Shown here: positions 27,794 through 42,038 of the stretch, one piece after another
Layout: every line of letters starts with the position of its first letter
Numbering within the stretch: the stretch's first letter is position 1
Origin: Pseudomonas sp. GM50
Lineage (GTDB): Bacteria; Pseudomonadota; Gammaproteobacteria; Pseudomonadales; Pseudomonadaceae
Length of the DNA stretch: 64,000 bases
Direction: 5' to 3'
NCBI RefSeq assembly: GCF_000282375.1
Contig: NZ_AKJK01000059.1
Coordinates: 33,867 to 97,866, forward strand
Program-made: the position numbers and the translations under genes
The notes under the pieces: model-generated
What the model was told of the DNA's origin: nothing
The model's database searches: none
What the model saw: the letters and a program-made list of their open reading frames with translations, nothing else

Positions 27794-28558
27794 ATGTACA
27801 AACTTGAAGTCCAAGACCTGCATAAACGCTATGGCAGTCACGAAGTGCTCAAGGGCGTGTCCCTGAAAGCGGCGGCTGGCGATGTGATCAGCATCATCGG
27901 CTCCAGTGGCTCCGGCAAAAGTACTTTCCTGCGCTGCATCAACCTGCTCGAGCAGCCGCACGCGGGCAAGATTCTGCTCAACAACGAAGAGTTGAAACTG
28001 GTCGCCAACAAGGACGGCGCGCTGAAAGCCGCCGACCCGAAACAGCTGCAACGCATGCGTTCGCGCCTGTCGATGGTGTTCCAGCATTTCAATCTGTGGT
28101 CGCACATGACCGCGATGGAAAACATCATGGAAGCGCCGGTCCACGTGCTCGGCATGTCCAAGACCGAAGCCCGCGAGAAGGCCGAGCATTACCTGAACAA
28201 GGTCGGTGTCGCTCATCGCAAAGATGCTTACCCTGGCCATATGTCCGGTGGCGAGCAGCAGCGTGTGGCGATTGCCCGTGCGCTGGCGATGGAGCCTGAG
28301 GTGATGCTGTTCGACGAACCGACCTCGGCCCTCGACCCGGAATTGGTCGGTGACGTGCTGAAAGTCATGCAGGCCCTGGCACAGGAAGGCCGGACGATGG
28401 TGGTGGTAACGCACGAAATGGGCTTTGCCCGTGAAGTGTCGAACCAACTGGTTTTCCTGCACAAAGGCGTCGTCGAAGAAAGCGGCAACCCGCGCGAAGT
28501 GCTGGTCAATCCGCAGTCTGAACGTTTGCAGCAATTCCTGTCTGGCAGCTTGAAATAA
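27794..28558 (+). CDS. aotP: Arginine/ornithine ABC transporter, ATP-binding protein
   Basis: The 254-residue ATPase of the transporter. Walker A is SSGSGKSTF near residue 38, the Q-loop MVFQHFNLW near 93, the signature [10 protein letters not shown] near 155, Walker [13 protein letters not shown] near 175, and the switch His in VVTHEMGFA near 210. ATG at 27794 starts the [15 protein letters not shown]-terminus typical of AotP; a GTG at 27779 is less likely. Confidence 0.96.
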   Translation: MYKLEVQDLHKRYGSHEVLKGVSLKAAAGDVISIIGSSGSGKSTFLRCINLLEQPHAGKILLNNEELKLVANKDGALKAADPKQLQRMRSRLSMVFQHFNLWSHMTAMENIMEAPVHVLGMSKTEAREKAEHYLNKVGVAHRKDAYPGHMSGGEQQRVAIARALAMEPEVMLFDEPTSALDPELVGDVLKVMQALAQEGRTMVVVTHEMGFAREVSNQLVFLHKGVVEESGNPREVLVNPQSERLQQFLSGSLK

Positions 28559-28621
28559 TCAGGACTGCCGTTGTGCACCGGGATAGTGCATGCTTCGCGA
28601 TTTAGAGGTCGGTCCCGATCC

Positions 28622-28712
28622 CTGTGGGAGCTGGCCTGCCAGCGATAGGGGTGGGCCAGTTTGCATCTTTGGCACAGGCACACCGCCATCGCTGGCAGGC
28701 CAGCTCCCACAG
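28622..28712. repeat. REPIN 2
   Basis: Inverted arms of 25 bases at 28622-28646 and 28688-28712 with core GGGAGCTGGCCTGCCAGCGA, between aotP and argR. It may separate argR from the transporter message or stabilise the upstream end. Confidence 0.85.
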
Positions 28713-28804
28713 TTTGATTTCCATCGGTTTTGAGATTTGCGTTCATTTACGGGCTAGCATTGGCCCATGCCTTCATCACTGTTCTTCGTTTCGGATTGCC
28801 CGCC

Positions 28805-29785
28805 ATGACTGCCCATCGAATTGGTTTCCTGATTTGGCCCAGCACTAAAGCTCTGACGCTTGCGCTGGCTGAGGAGGCCTTGCGTGTTGCCCAGCGTGTG
28901 CACCCGGACGTTGTTTACGAGCTGTCGTTCTTGCAGGCCGAACCGCCGACCGAAGGTGCCTGGCAATTGCCGGGTGAACCGTGGGCCGGCAAGCTCGAAA
29001 ACTTCCAGAAACTGTTCCTGCTCGCCGACGAACCACCGACCTCGCTCGCGCCGGCGCTCAGCAGTGCGCTGAAACAACTGGTGCGCGCCGGTTGTGTGAT
29101 CGGCGGTTTGTCGGCCGGTGTTTACCCGTTGGCGCAGTTGGGTTTGCTCGACGGTTATCGCGCTGCCGTGCATTGGCGCTGGCAGGACGATTTCGCCGAG
29201 CGCTTCCCGAAGGTGATTGCCACCAGTCATCTGTTCGACTGGGATCGCGATCGCCTCACTGCATGCGGTGGCTTGTCGGTGCTTGACTTGCTGTTGGCGG
29301 TGCTGGCCCGTGATCACGGTGCCGAACTGGCCGGTGCGGTGTCGGAAGAGCTGGTGGTCGAACGCATCCGTGAGGGCGGCGAGCGCCAGCGTATTCCGTT
29401 GCAGAACCGCTTGGGCTCCAGTCATCCGAAGCTCACCCAAGCGGTGTTGCTGATGGAAGCCAACATCGAAGAGCCGCTGACCACCGACGAAATCGCCCAG
29501 CACGTGTGCGTATCCCGTCGGCAGCTGGAGCGGATCTTCAAGCAATACCTCAACCGTGTGCCGAGCCAGTATTACCTGGAATTGCGCCTGAACAAGGCCC
29601 GGCAGATGTTGATGCAAACCAGCAAGTCGATCATCCAGATCGGCCTGTCGTGTGGCTTCTCTTCGGGGCCGCATTTCTCTAGTGCCTACCGCAACTTCTT
29701 CGGCGCCACGCCGCGGGAAGATCGTAACCAGCGGCGCAGCAGTAGCCCGTTCGAGTTGTCGTCGGTGCCGTCCGAACGCGGTTGA
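28805..29785 (+). CDS. argR: Arginine-responsive regulator ArgR (AraC family)
   Basis: The 326-residue protein is the pseudomonad ArgR, unrelated to the enteric ArgR. The N-terminal 200 residues form a class-I glutamine-amidotransferase-like sensor domain and the C-terminal 100 hold two AraC helix-turn-helix motifs (EIAQHVCVSRRQLERIFKQY and IIQIGLSCGFSSGPHFSSAY). It activates arginine catabolic genes and its own operon through TGTCGC-N8-AA sites; such sites occur here before aotJ and aruC. ATG at 28805 gives a length close to the 329 residues of PAO1. Confidence 0.95.
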   Translation: MTAHRIGFLIWPSTKALTLALAEEALRVAQRVHPDVVYELSFLQAEPPTEGAWQLPGEPWAGKLENFQKLFLLADEPPTSLAPALSSALKQLVRAGCVIGGLSAGVYPLAQLGLLDGYRAAVHWRWQDDFAERFPKVIATSHLFDWDRDRLTACGGLSVLDLLLAVLARDHGAELAGAVSEELVVERIREGGERQRIPLQNRLGSSHPKLTQAVLLMEANIEEPLTTDEIAQHVCVSRRQLERIFKQYLNRVPSQYYLELRLNKARQMLMQTSKSIIQIGLSCGFSSGPHFSSAYRNFFGATPREDRNQRRSSSPFELSSVPSERG

Positions 29786-29809
29786 CCCTGTCGTTAAGTC
29801 TGGCGTCGA

Positions 29810-32800
29810 TCACTCATCGACGTCAGAGCCTTCGGACGATGACATCTCCACTTCCGCGTAATCAATGACCTCATCGACGCCGAAGTCGACGCCTGTCTGC
29901 TGGAAATAACTGATCAGCCGCTGCACGCTTTCTTCAGACAGCGGGTTGCCTCTCAGATTGATGCCCTCGCCGACGTCCAGCGACAATTCCAGAATGTCGG
30001 CGGGTATATGGGTGATCGCATTTGCGCTCAGGTCCACGGTGTCCAGGGATTTGAGTTGCAACAGGCCCGGCGGCAATTCGGTGATGCCGGTGTTGTTCAG
30101 CAGCAGGGTCGTGAGATGGGGCATCTGACTCACATCTGGTGTGGCACCCAGCGGGTTGTAGCTCAGGTCCAGGTAGTCCAGGCGCTCCATCTGTGCCAAT
30201 TCCAGCGCACTTTGCGCAGTCAGGGTGAGTTGGCAATCGGTCATCGACAGTGCGGTCAGTTCGCCCATCCTGAAAATTGGTTCGGGGAGACTCTCCTGTC
30301 GGTAGTTTCGGATGGTCAGCCCTTTGAGCTGGGGGAAACTCTCCAGAAAGCGTCCGGCCCCTGAGGTCAATCCATCATCACTGTGCAGATACAGCAACGA
30401 AACGTGACTGAAGTCTGCACGCATCGCCGGCAGGTCACCGGTAATGACGGTGGGCAGGGTCAGCTCGTAGGTGGGCTGAAGGTGCTGATTGAAGTCGTCC
30501 AGATCGGTTTGCCGGCGCCAGCAACGTTCCACAATCCGTTTGAATTCATCCCGGATCGAGTGTTCTTCGAGCAATTGCTGCGCGGTGAACGGAGCGCCGC
30601 TCGTCGGGTGCATCGCCGGGACGTTTGCCGTCCAGGCTGACAGCTCATTGCCGAGGGTGTTGAATTCGGTTTCAAGGCGCGTGATCTCCACTCTGCCGTC
30701 GGCCAGTGTGCCGGGTAGCAGATAGATAAACTCACTCGCTTCTTCATGATCCATGCTCGGGTAAAGCGTTTGCACTCGATTGACATCCGCCTGTTCGGCA
30801 AACACGCCGAAGTCCTGACGCGTGTAGCCGAAATGTTTTTTTATGCGCTCGCGGGCAGCAGTAGAGAGCGGGTTACCACCCAGGTCCACGCCATCTCTGG
30901 TCGTGGAGGGGAGATCGAAGAGCGCGGCGGGCAGCTCCTGGAGGCTGTTGTCATTGAGCAGAATGGTGCGAAGGTGTGGGCGGGTCAGTACACCGGCCGG
31001 GAAGCCGGAAATGCCGGTGTCCGATACGTCGATGTAGCTCAGCTGCGGCATGTTCTCGACAGTGGGGCTGAGCCCCAGCGGGTTTTTGTACAGGTCCAGA
31101 AGCACCAGTTTGTTCAGCGCTGCCAGGGTGGCATGACTCTGTGGGGTAAGGGTGATGGCACATTCGCTGAGAATCAGTTCGGTGAGGTTTGGCGATTGCA
31201 CGATGGTTTCTGGAAGATGATTCAGGGTGAAACCGCGCAAGGCCAGGCGGCGCAAGCCTGAGAACCCTCGCAAGAACTCATGCATTCCACGGGTGGCGAT
31301 ATGGCCATCCAGCGAAAGGCTTGTCACGTGACTGAAGCTTTCGCTGAGTACCGGAAGCTCGCCCAGTATCGGTTGGGAAAAACTGAACTCGACAAGCTGA
31401 TCCTCGCCGCCGCGCAGTGAGGCTTGTTGTCGCCAGCAGTCGAGCAATTCATCCGCCAGGTGTCGGCGATTTCGCTGCTGAATGCTGAATTGCTCAGGGG
31501 TGATTCTGATCGGAGTATCCGGCAGCAACTGCGGGATTTCGTTACGCCAGAGGTGCAGGTCATTGCTCAATTGGGCGTGACTGACCATGAGTCGGGTCAG
31601 TTCTGCCCGTGGGCCGGTCGGGTGCCGTTGTAACCGCTCGACAAAGGTTTGCAGTTCCTCGCGCGACAGCTGGGGAAACAGCTGATGGGCGTGGGATTGT
31701 AATGTCGGCGTACCGAACGGCGCGCGATGGTAGCCCTCTGTGCCACCGAGCAAGCGCATGACGGTCGGGTCGTAGGTGGGTTTCAGAACCGGATGTTGCG
31801 CCAGGACCGTGAGCAGTTCATCGCGGTTCAGGGCGTGCGCGCGAATCAGTTGCCTGAGTTTTTCACCCTCGCCGATGTGGATGCCCAGCGCCGAGCGCTC
31901 GCTGTCGGGCAGCGCCTGCAGCAGATCAAGGTAGAACGTGTTCGCGCCGCTGAGCTCAAGACCCGTGTCGTCATAGGCCTGATAGGTTCCGTCTGGATTC
32001 AGTGCAAGTACTTTGCGGGTCGGTGCATCGGCATTGCCGATACTGTCGAGCAGACGTCCGTCATGGGCGTACTCACGGATCTCCAGGCGCAACTGCCCCG
32101 ACCAGCCAGGCAGTCGCTTCAGGGTGTGCAGGGCCAGTCGATCGGTGTCGGGGTTGTTGGCGCCAGAGCTGATCTCCAGACCTTCGTAAGCTCGGGTCAC
32201 CCTGACGTGTTCCCGGGCTTCACGGGTGAGCTGTGTGAGGCGTTTGGACAAGGTACCGCGCTCAAGTTGTTGCAGCTCTTGATCGCTGGCGGTTTGCAGC
32301 AGTGCTTCTGCCACGCTGGTCGGTAAACCGTGTTCGGCGTCGATGAGTTTTTGCGCCAGCGGGGAGGTGGTGCGTTCGAGCCGACGGTATCGATTGTCGA
32401 ACAGGGTTTCCCGCTTGCTCTCGGCGAGTGCTTTTAGTGCCCTGCGCAATGTGCGGGCGCGGGTGTCGAGGCTGGGAGATGGTGTGCCGAAACTTTCACC
32501 CATCAGCGTTCTGGTTTCGCTTTCCCCGAGCCTCACAAACAGCGTTTTGATCAGGTCGCCGTTGCTCAATTGCGTTTGATTGATCTGCACCACGGGTTGG
32601 TTGGCGGTGCTGCGTTCCCAAAGGGTTCGCGCTTTTGCATCGACCAGTCGCAACCCTTTGTCAGCGGGCCAGTAGTTGTAGTCATAGAGCAGTTCCAGTT
32701 GCGTGATGAAGTCCGCTTTCTGGTAGTCGTTCGGCTGTTCGCTGCCGATCAGGTCGATGAAGGTCTGGATGTCCTGATCGATCTTGAAGCGTTTGAGCGT

Positions 32801-34855
32801 ATCGGCCAGCAATGGCGGTAGTTGCCCGGCATTCACATGCATCTTGCGCAGGGCGTTCTCATGGCAGTTGCTGATGCTGAGCATTCGTTCACGCATTTGC
32901 GCCGAAAAGCGCTGCATGTCGGGGCCGATACGGCGCAAGACAGTGGCCTGATCCCAGCTCAGCGGCTGGTCGACCTCGGTCTGCCACGCGCCGTTGCCGT
33001 TGTGCTTCAGCGCGGGTTTGTAGGCTTCGGGGCGAGTCGGGTGTTCGATGCGATACTCGCCGGTCACTGGATCCCGGGACACGTCATAGCGTTTGTTTTC
33101 CAGCGCCAGCAGGGTTTTTCCAGTGTGATGGTGCAGCCCGAACTCATCGGGTTTGACATCGGTGGGGAGTGCGACGGGTTGTTCGTAGGTGCTCAAATCG
33201 GGCTTCCAGTAGCGGGTGTCGCCATTAGGAGTTTTTACCGGATTGAAGCGGTCGATGAACTGCACGATTTCCCGGGGTAGAACAGCCCGGAATTCGCTCG
33301 CTGCAATAACACCTCCCGCTGCAAATGTGCCCAGTTGCACCGCCGACTCAACCACGCCCATGAAATGCTCGAAGGCTTCAAGGGACAGGCCTTCTGCCCA
33401 GTCGACAATGCTTTCGAAGGTTTCGTCGAGTAACTGGTAAGCCATGTAGGCCAGCATCAACTCGCCGAGAAACGGCACAAACGGCAGGGCGACGAACGCG
33501 ACGATGTTGATCAATGCCGAGGCGATTTCACTGAAGGAGTCCCATAGCGCCCAGCGGGCTTTTTGGTCGACCGTTGCGGTGGAGACCGCGATGACTCGTG
33601 CATCGTTGAGGATCTTGTCGAGTTTTCGGCGGTAAAGATGCACCCACAGGTCGCCGTTAATCGGCGTCGCGGCAATCTGGAGATTGGGTCGGTGATCAGG
33701 GTTTTCTCTCCAGGTGGGACGCGCATCGCCGGGCTGGATCGGTTGCCAGGTGATGGGGGCAAGTCGATCATTCAATTGTCCGAAGAAGTGCCCACGGTCC
33801 TGATGATCGATAAAGCGACTGAAGAACGTCTGGTAGTCATGAGTGCGCAGGCGCTGGATCAGCTCTTGGGCGAATGCGGCGGTGGAGGGGTACTCCTTGA
33901 GCGGATGCTCGGGGTCGTCAGGAATGTAGGCCACTACTCGGGCCGCTTCGCGCACGAGCTCCAGGTTCGGGCCGAACAGCACAATACCGGTCAGGCGGGC
34001 GTTCATGATGCTCAGTTCGTGGCAGAACCACGAGTGGCCGCGCAGTCGCGAAGGGTGTAAGCCATCGCTGATGCTCTGGATCAGGCGATGAGGATCGGCA
34101 CCGACACAGCTTTGCAGCTTTGCCATGTACAGGGCGGCGGTGAGTGCCGCCTTCTGGCTGTCGCGTACTCGGGATTGCAGGAGGCTCGCGACGACTGGAT
34201 TGCTGATGCCCAGATTCTCTTCGAGGTATTTTTTATAGTGTTCGCCGATATCCAGGTCCCGGCAGAGCCGGGTAAATGCGCTGATCGGCATTTGTCTCAA
34301 GACGTGCGGCAGTTCATTGAATTGTCCGGTGGGCGAGGGTGGGCTGATGTAGGTCGACGCCGCCTCGAACGCATCGTCTTGGGTTTCGCCGCTTTCGAAG
34401 TTGTGCAGTGCGGCGTCCAGCAGTGACACCGTCCAGATGCGCGCCGCGCCCGACTTCAGCCGCAGCCACGGGATATGGGCGGGAATATAAAGACGCAAAA
34501 AGGTTTGGTGAACGTCCAGCTCAAGGCCGAAGCGCTCCTTGAGCGCTGCTACCAGTAACGGTTCGGCAAAGTCGCTGGCATTTTTCAGGTTGGCCAGGGA
34601 CTGATCGACGCGGTTCTGCGCTCGCCAGTGCAAGGCATTGAGTGTGCGTAATTCGGCGTGCTGGCTGCGGGGCGTGTTGTTGAACCCGGCTGGCAGACGA
34701 GGTTTGGCCTTTCTCAAGGCTTCACGCTTTTGCAGGGTCGCCTGCGTCAGCCAAGGGGGAATGACGCTCATCAGATGCTGGTAATGGGTGTCCCTGTTGA
34801 AGGGGGGCATCGGATCGAGATGGATAGCGTCCGGATTTTCGTTGGTAAGGCTCAT
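29810..34855 (-). CDS. Large leucine-rich-repeat protein (DUF6543 type)
   Basis: About 1680 residues. The first 600 resemble the DUF6543/dermonecrotic-toxin-like N-terminal region of Pseudomonas LRR proteins. A short hydrophobic stretch sits near residue 480-520 (IASALINIVAFVALPFVPF). Two similar modules of about 250 residues follow near the C-terminus, each with a CWR(R/Q)Q cap, GxLPxxxxxFSHVxxLxL, a run of leucine-rich repeats and a closing GNPLS...DFGV. Family members often end in a NEL-type E3 ubiquitin-ligase domain; none is visible after the last repeats. ATG at 34855 (MSLTNENPD) is my choice; a GTG at 34933 is possible and no ribosome-binding site is strong. It lies between argR and aruC, facing argR. 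Confidence 0.8.
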   Translation of the reverse strand: MSLTNENPDAIHLDPMPPFNRDTHYQHLMSVIPPWLTQATLQKREALRKAKPRLPAGFNNTPRSQHAELRTLNALHWRAQNRVDQSLANLKNASDFAEPLLVAALKERFGLELDVHQTFLRLYIPAHIPWLRLKSGAARIWTVSLLDAALHNFESGETQDDAFEAASTYISPPSPTGQFNELPHVLRQMPISAFTRLCRDLDIGEHYKKYLEENLGISNPVVASLLQSRVRDSQKAALTAALYMAKLQSCVGADPHRLIQSISDGLHPSRLRGHSWFCHELSIMNARLTGIVLFGPNLELVREAARVVAYIPDDPEHPLKEYPSTAAFAQELIQRLRTHDYQTFFSRFIDHQDRGHFFGQLNDRLAPITWQPIQPGDARPTWRENPDHRPNLQIAATPINGDLWVHLYRRKLDKILNDARVIAVSTATVDQKARWALWDSFSEIASALINIVAFVALPFVPFLGELMLAYMAYQLLDETFESIVDWAEGLSLEAFEHFMGVVESAVQLGTFAAGGVIAASEFRAVLPREIVQFIDRFNPVKTPNGDTRYWKPDLSTYEQPVALPTDVKPDEFGLHHHTGKTLLALENKRYDVSRDPVTGEYRIEHPTRPEAYKPALKHNGNGAWQTEVDQPLSWDQATVLRRIGPDMQRFSAQMRERMLSISNCHENALRKMHVNAGQLPPLLADTLKRFKIDQDIQTFIDLIGSEQPNDYQKADFITQLELLYDYNYWPADKGLRLVDAKARTLWERSTANQPVVQINQTQLSNGDLIKTLFVRLGESETRTLMGESFGTPSPSLDTRARTLRRALKALAESKRETLFDNRYRRLERTTSPLAQKLIDAEHGLPTSVAEALLQTASDQELQQLERGTLSKRLTQLTREAREHVRVTRAYEGLEISSGANNPDTDRLALHTLKRLPGWSGQLRLEIREYAHDGRLLDSIGNADAPTRKVLALNPDGTYQAYDDTGLELSGANTFYLDLLQALPDSERSALGIHIGEGEKLRQLIRAHALNRDELLTVLAQHPVLKPTYDPTVMRLLGGTEGYHRAPFGTPTLQSHAHQLFPQLSREELQTFVERLQRHPTGPRAELTRLMVSHAQLSNDLHLWRNEIPQLLPDTPIRITPEQFSIQQRNRRHLADELLDCWRQQASLRGGEDQLVEFSFSQPILGELPVLSESFSHVTSLSLDGHIATRGMHEFLRGFSGLRRLALRGFTLNHLPETIVQSPNLTELILSECAITLTPQSHATLAALNKLVLLDLYKNPLGLSPTVENMPQLSYIDVSDTGISGFPAGVLTRPHLRTILLNDNSLQELPAALFDLPSTTRDGVDLGGNPLSTAARERIKKHFGYTRQDFGVFAEQADVNRVQTLYPSMDHEEASEFIYLLPGTLADGRVEITRLETEFNTLGNELSAWTANVPAMHPTSGAPFTAQQLLEEHSIRDEFKRIVERCWRRQTDLDDFNQHLQPTYELTLPTVITGDLPAMRADFSHVSLLYLHSDDGLTSGAGRFLESFPQLKGLTIRNYRQESLPEPIFRMGELTALSMTDCQLTLTAQSALELAQMERLDYLDLSYNPLGATPDVSQMPHLTTLLLNNTGITELPPGLLQLKSLDTVDLSANAITHIPADILELSLDVGEGINLRGNPLSEESVQRLISYFQQTGVDFGVDEVIDYAEVEMSSSEGSDVDE

Positions 34856-35014
34856 GAAGGTTGCCGTTGGCGTTAAGAAGGCTTCAGAAAACACCATGAG
34901 CGCCAGCGACGTGCGGTACATATATACCGCCACCGTAAAATCCGGATGAGTAAGATCCTCGCAACCTGCCGCAAACCCCGCAGGCAGTTTAAACTGCGCC
35001 TTTGCGACGGTATT

Positions 35015-36380
<1,366 letters not shown>

Positions 36381-36388
36381 TAGACCCT

Positions 36389-36415
36389 TCGACGCCTGAT
36401 GATTTCAGGCGTCGA
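36389..36415 (+). other. Hairpin after aruC
   Basis: TCGACGCCTGA and TCAGGCGTCGA form a perfect 11-bp stem with a 5-base loop directly after the aruC stop. No T tract follows, so it more likely protects or processes the message than terminates it. Confidence 0.6.
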
Positions 36416-36446
36416 TCCAAATATTTGTTTCGGGCTGGATCAAAAG

Positions 36447-36536
36447 TGTGGGAGCTAGCCTGCTAGCGATGAGGGCCTGATAGCCAACATCATTGTTGCC
36501 TGACAGGACGATATCGCTAGCAGGCTAGCTCCCACA
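36447..36536. repeat. REPIN 3
   Basis: Inverted arms at 36447-36470 and 36513-36536 with core GGGAGCTAGCCTGCTAGCGA, between aruC and aruF. Confidence 0.85.
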
Positions 36537-36609
36537 GTTGACTCTGAGTTGTTTCAGGGATGGCCCGGGTTTTTTTCTTCTGTAAGTTCTGAGATTAAGG
36601 AGTGACACC

Positions 36610-37629
36610 ATGCTGGTGATGCGCCCCGCGCAAATGGCTGATCTGGGCGAGGTACAGCGTCTGGCTGCGGACAGCCCGATTGGTGTCACTTCCTTGCCGG
36701 ATGACGTTGAACGCCTGAGCGACAAGATCGCGGCAAGCGAAGCTTCGTTCGCCGCCGAAGTCAGCTTCAACGGTGAAGAGAGCTATTTCTTCGTCCTTGA
36801 AGACACGGCCACCGGCAAACTGGTCGGTTGTTCGGCGATTGTTGCCTCGGCCGGTTATTCCGAGCCGTTTTACAGTTTCCGTAATGAAACCTTCGTGCAC
36901 GCCTCCCGCGAGCTGAAGATTCACAACAAGATCCACGTGCTCTCCCAGTGCCACGACCTGACCGGCAACAGTTTGCTGACCAGTTTCTACGTGAAGCCGG
37001 AGTTGGTGGGTTCGCCTTGGGCTGAGCTCAACTCCCGTGGTCGCCTGTTGTTCGTGGCCAGCCATCCGGAGCGCTTTGCCGATTCGGTGGTGACCGAGAT
37101 CGTCGGTTACAGCGATGAAAATGGTGATTCGCCGTTCTGGGATGCCATCGGTCGCAACTTCTTCGACCTCAACTACGCCGCCGCCGAGCGTCTGTGTGGC
37201 CTGAAAAGCCGCACGTTCCTGGCCGAGCTGATGCCGCATTACCCGATCTACGTGCCGTTGCTGCCGGATTCCGCTCAAGAGGCGATGGGCCAAGTGCACC
37301 CACGGGCGCAGATCACCTTCGACATCCTGATGCGCGAAGGCTTCGAGACCGATCACTACATCGACATTTTCGACGGTGGCCCGACCCTGCATGCCCGCGT
37401 CTCGGGGATCCGTTCGATCGCCCAAAGCCGTGTCGTCCCGGTGAAAATCGGTGAGCCAGTCAAAGGTGCCGGTCGTCAGTATCTGGTGGCCAACGCCCAG
37501 TTGCAGGATTACCGCGCTGTTTTGCTTGAGCTCGATTACGCGCCGGGCAAACCCGTGACCCTGGATCTGGAAGCCGCCGAAGCCCTGGGCGTCGGTGAAG
37601 GTGCCAGCGTGCGCCTGGTGGCGGTTTAA
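36610..37629 (+). CDS. aruF: Arginine N-succinyltransferase, subunit alpha
   Basis: The 339-residue subunit starts the pathway by transferring succinate from succinyl-CoA to arginine (and ornithine) together with AruG. It is a GNAT-related acyltransferase; MLVMRPAQMADLGEVQRLAA at the N-terminus and the central YSFRNETFVHASRELKIHNK and ELMPHYPIYVPLL are conserved between the two subunits. ATG at 36610 follows TAAGGAG. It is 70 bases after REPIN 3 and 87 bases before aruG. Confidence 0.95.
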   Translation: MLVMRPAQMADLGEVQRLAADSPIGVTSLPDDVERLSDKIAASEASFAAEVSFNGEESYFFVLEDTATGKLVGCSAIVASAGYSEPFYSFRNETFVHASRELKIHNKIHVLSQCHDLTGNSLLTSFYVKPELVGSPWAELNSRGRLLFVASHPERFADSVVTEIVGYSDENGDSPFWDAIGRNFFDLNYAAAERLCGLKSRTFLAELMPHYPIYVPLLPDSAQEAMGQVHPRAQITFDILMREGFETDHYIDIFDGGPTLHARVSGIRSIAQSRVVPVKIGEPVKGAGRQYLVANAQLQDYRAVLLELDYAPGKPVTLDLEAAEALGVGEGASVRLVAV

Positions 37630-37716
37630 CGCCTGCTGCTATGCCTATAAAGAGTGAATGCTGAGTAAAGCAGCGAGTTTCACGGGTGGCGTCAGCGGCC
37701 CGTTTGAGGAGATAGC

Positions 37717-40208
<2,492 letters not shown>

Positions 40209-40212
40209 TGCC

Positions 40213-40303
40213 CATCGCCAGCAGGCTGGCTCCCACAGGTTCGGTGGTGTACACAAATTTTGTGTGCGACCCAATCACTGTGGGAGCCAGCCTGCTGGCG
40301 ATG
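40213..40303. repeat. REPIN 4
   Basis: Inverted 26-base arms at 40213-40238 and 40278-40303 with core GGGAGCCAGCCTGCTGGCGA, directly after aruD. Confidence 0.85.
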
Positions 40304-40369
40304 GCCGCGCCGCGGTCTTACTGAATAGTTACTGAAGCCATAACAACAGATTCTCGTGGAGCCTCGCTG

Positions 40370-41716
40370 ATGAAATCCTATGAAGTCAATTTTGACGGTC
40401 TAGTGGGGCCGACCCATAACTACGGCGGCCTGTCCTACGGCAACGTCGCGTCCCAGAGCAACAGCCAGCAGTCTTCGAACCCGAAGGAAGCCGCGCTGCA
40501 AGGCCTGGCGAAGATGAAAGCGCTGATGGAAATGGGCTTTCAGCAAGGCGTTTTAGCGCCACAAGAGCGTCCGGACGTAGCCGCACTGCGCCGCCTGGGT
40601 TTCAGCGGTACCGATGCTCAGGTGATCGAGCGCGCCGCCAAAGAGGCCATGCCACTGCTGGTTGCCAATTGCTCTGCGTCGAGCATGTGGGTGGCCAACG
40701 CCGCCACGGTCAGCCCGAGCGCCGACACCGCGGATGGCCGCGTGCATTTCACCGCCGCCAACCTGAACTGCAAGTACCACCGCAGCATCGAACACCCGAC
40801 CACCAGTCGCGTACTGGGGGCGATGTTCGCCGATCAGAAGCACTTCGCACACCACGCCGCTTTGCCGGCCGTGGCGCAGTTCGGTGACGAAGGCGCGGCC
40901 AACCACACCCGTTTCTGCCGTGAATACGGTGAAGCCGGCGTCGAGTTTTTCGTGTTCGGTCGCAGCGCGTTCGACACCCGTTACCCGTCGCCGCAGAAAT
41001 ACCCGGCGCGCCAGACCCTCGAAGCGTCCCAGGCGGTCGCGCGTCTGCACGGCCTGAGTGATGACGGCGTGGTCTATGCCCAGCAGAACCCTTCGGTGAT
41101 CGATCAGGGCGTGTTTCACAACGACGTGATCGCAGTGGGTAACGGCGAGGTGTTGTTCTATCACGAGGACGCCTTCCTCGATACCGAACAGATGCTCGCT
41201 GAACTGCACGGCAAACTCGCAAAAGTCGGTGGGAAATTTCAGTCGATCTGCGTACCGCGTTCAGCGGTCACCGTGGAAGACGCCGTTCGTTCCTACCTGT
41301 TCAATAGCCAGCTGCTGTCGCGTCCTGACGGCTCCATGCTGTTGATCGTGCCGGAAGAATGCCGTGGCAACGAACGTGTCTGGCAGTATCTGCAAGGCCT
41401 GACCAGCTCTGGCGGCCTGATCCGCGAAGTAAAAGTTTTTGATCTCAAGCAGAGCATGCAGAACGGTGGTGGCCCAGCTTGCCTGCGGTTGCGCGTCGCA
41501 CTCAACGAAACCGAGCTGGCAGCCGTCAACCAAGGGGTTATCATGACGGCACCGTTGTACGGCACGTTGACCGAATGGGTCGACAAGCACTACCGCGACC
41601 GCATGACCGAAAACGATCTGGCGGACCCGCAATTGCTGCTTGAGTGCCGGACGGCACTGGATGAACTGACGCAAATCCTTAAACTGGGCGCGGTTTATCC
41701 ATTCCAGATCAATTGA
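40370..41716 (+). CDS. aruB: N-succinylarginine dihydrolase
   Basis: The 448-residue enzyme (also astB) hydrolyses succinylarginine to succinylornithine, CO2 and two ammonia. N-terminus [20 protein letters not shown] is characteristic; the catalytic His/Glu/Cys set of the guanidine-modifying fold falls in [16 protein letters not shown], the region [17 protein letters not shown] and [14 protein letters not shown] near residue 370. ATG at 40370; it is followed after 19 bases by a small gene. Confidence 0.95.
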   Translation: MKSYEVNFDGLVGPTHNYGGLSYGNVASQSNSQQSSNPKEAALQGLAKMKALMEMGFQQGVLAPQERPDVAALRRLGFSGTDAQVIERAAKEAMPLLVANCSASSMWVANAATVSPSADTADGRVHFTAANLNCKYHRSIEHPTTSRVLGAMFADQKHFAHHAALPAVAQFGDEGAANHTRFCREYGEAGVEFFVFGRSAFDTRYPSPQKYPARQTLEASQAVARLHGLSDDGVVYAQQNPSVIDQGVFHNDVIAVGNGEVLFYHEDAFLDTEQMLAELHGKLAKVGGKFQSICVPRSAVTVEDAVRSYLFNSQLLSRPDGSMLLIVPEECRGNERVWQYLQGLTSSGGLIREVKVFDLKQSMQNGGGPACLRLRVALNETELAAVNQGVIMTAPLYGTLTEWVDKHYRDRMTENDLADPQLLLECRTALDELTQILKLGAVYPFQIN

Positions 41717-41735
41717 ACGTCGAGAGCGTAAACAC

Positions 41736-42026
41736 ATGAGCGATACCCTGCAGCTGATCCTTGAAGACACCGACGGCACGCAACTGGAAACTTCCTGCAC
41801 CCGCGTCGCGGTCATGTGGCAAGGCAAAGAGCTGTGGATCCAGCAGGACGGCCGCGGCCAGTTGCTGATCGGCGTAGACGTCGAAGAAGGTGACGCTGAG
41901 TACGCAAACCTGCTGCTGCGCCCATTGGCGACTAATCTGGTAAGTCTGCAACTGGAGATGGAACCGGCTGACGTCGGTGATGATGAGGACCACGTGCACG
42001 GCCCGGATTGCAATCACGACCACTAA
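41736..42026 (+). CDS. Small conserved protein of the aru cluster
   Basis: A 96-residue acidic protein ending in a His-rich tail (DDEDHVHGPDCNHDH) that could bind metal. A gene of this size sits in the same place in P. aeruginosa, between aruB and aruE. It lies 19 bases after aruB and 12 before aruE and is surely co-transcribed. Function unknown. Confidence 0.85.
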   Translation: MSDTLQLILEDTDGTQLETSCTRVAVMWQGKELWIQQDGRGQLLIGVDVEEGDAEYANLLLRPLATNLVSLQLEMEPADVGDDEDHVHGPDCNHDH

Positions 42027-42038
42027 GGAAACCGCTCT

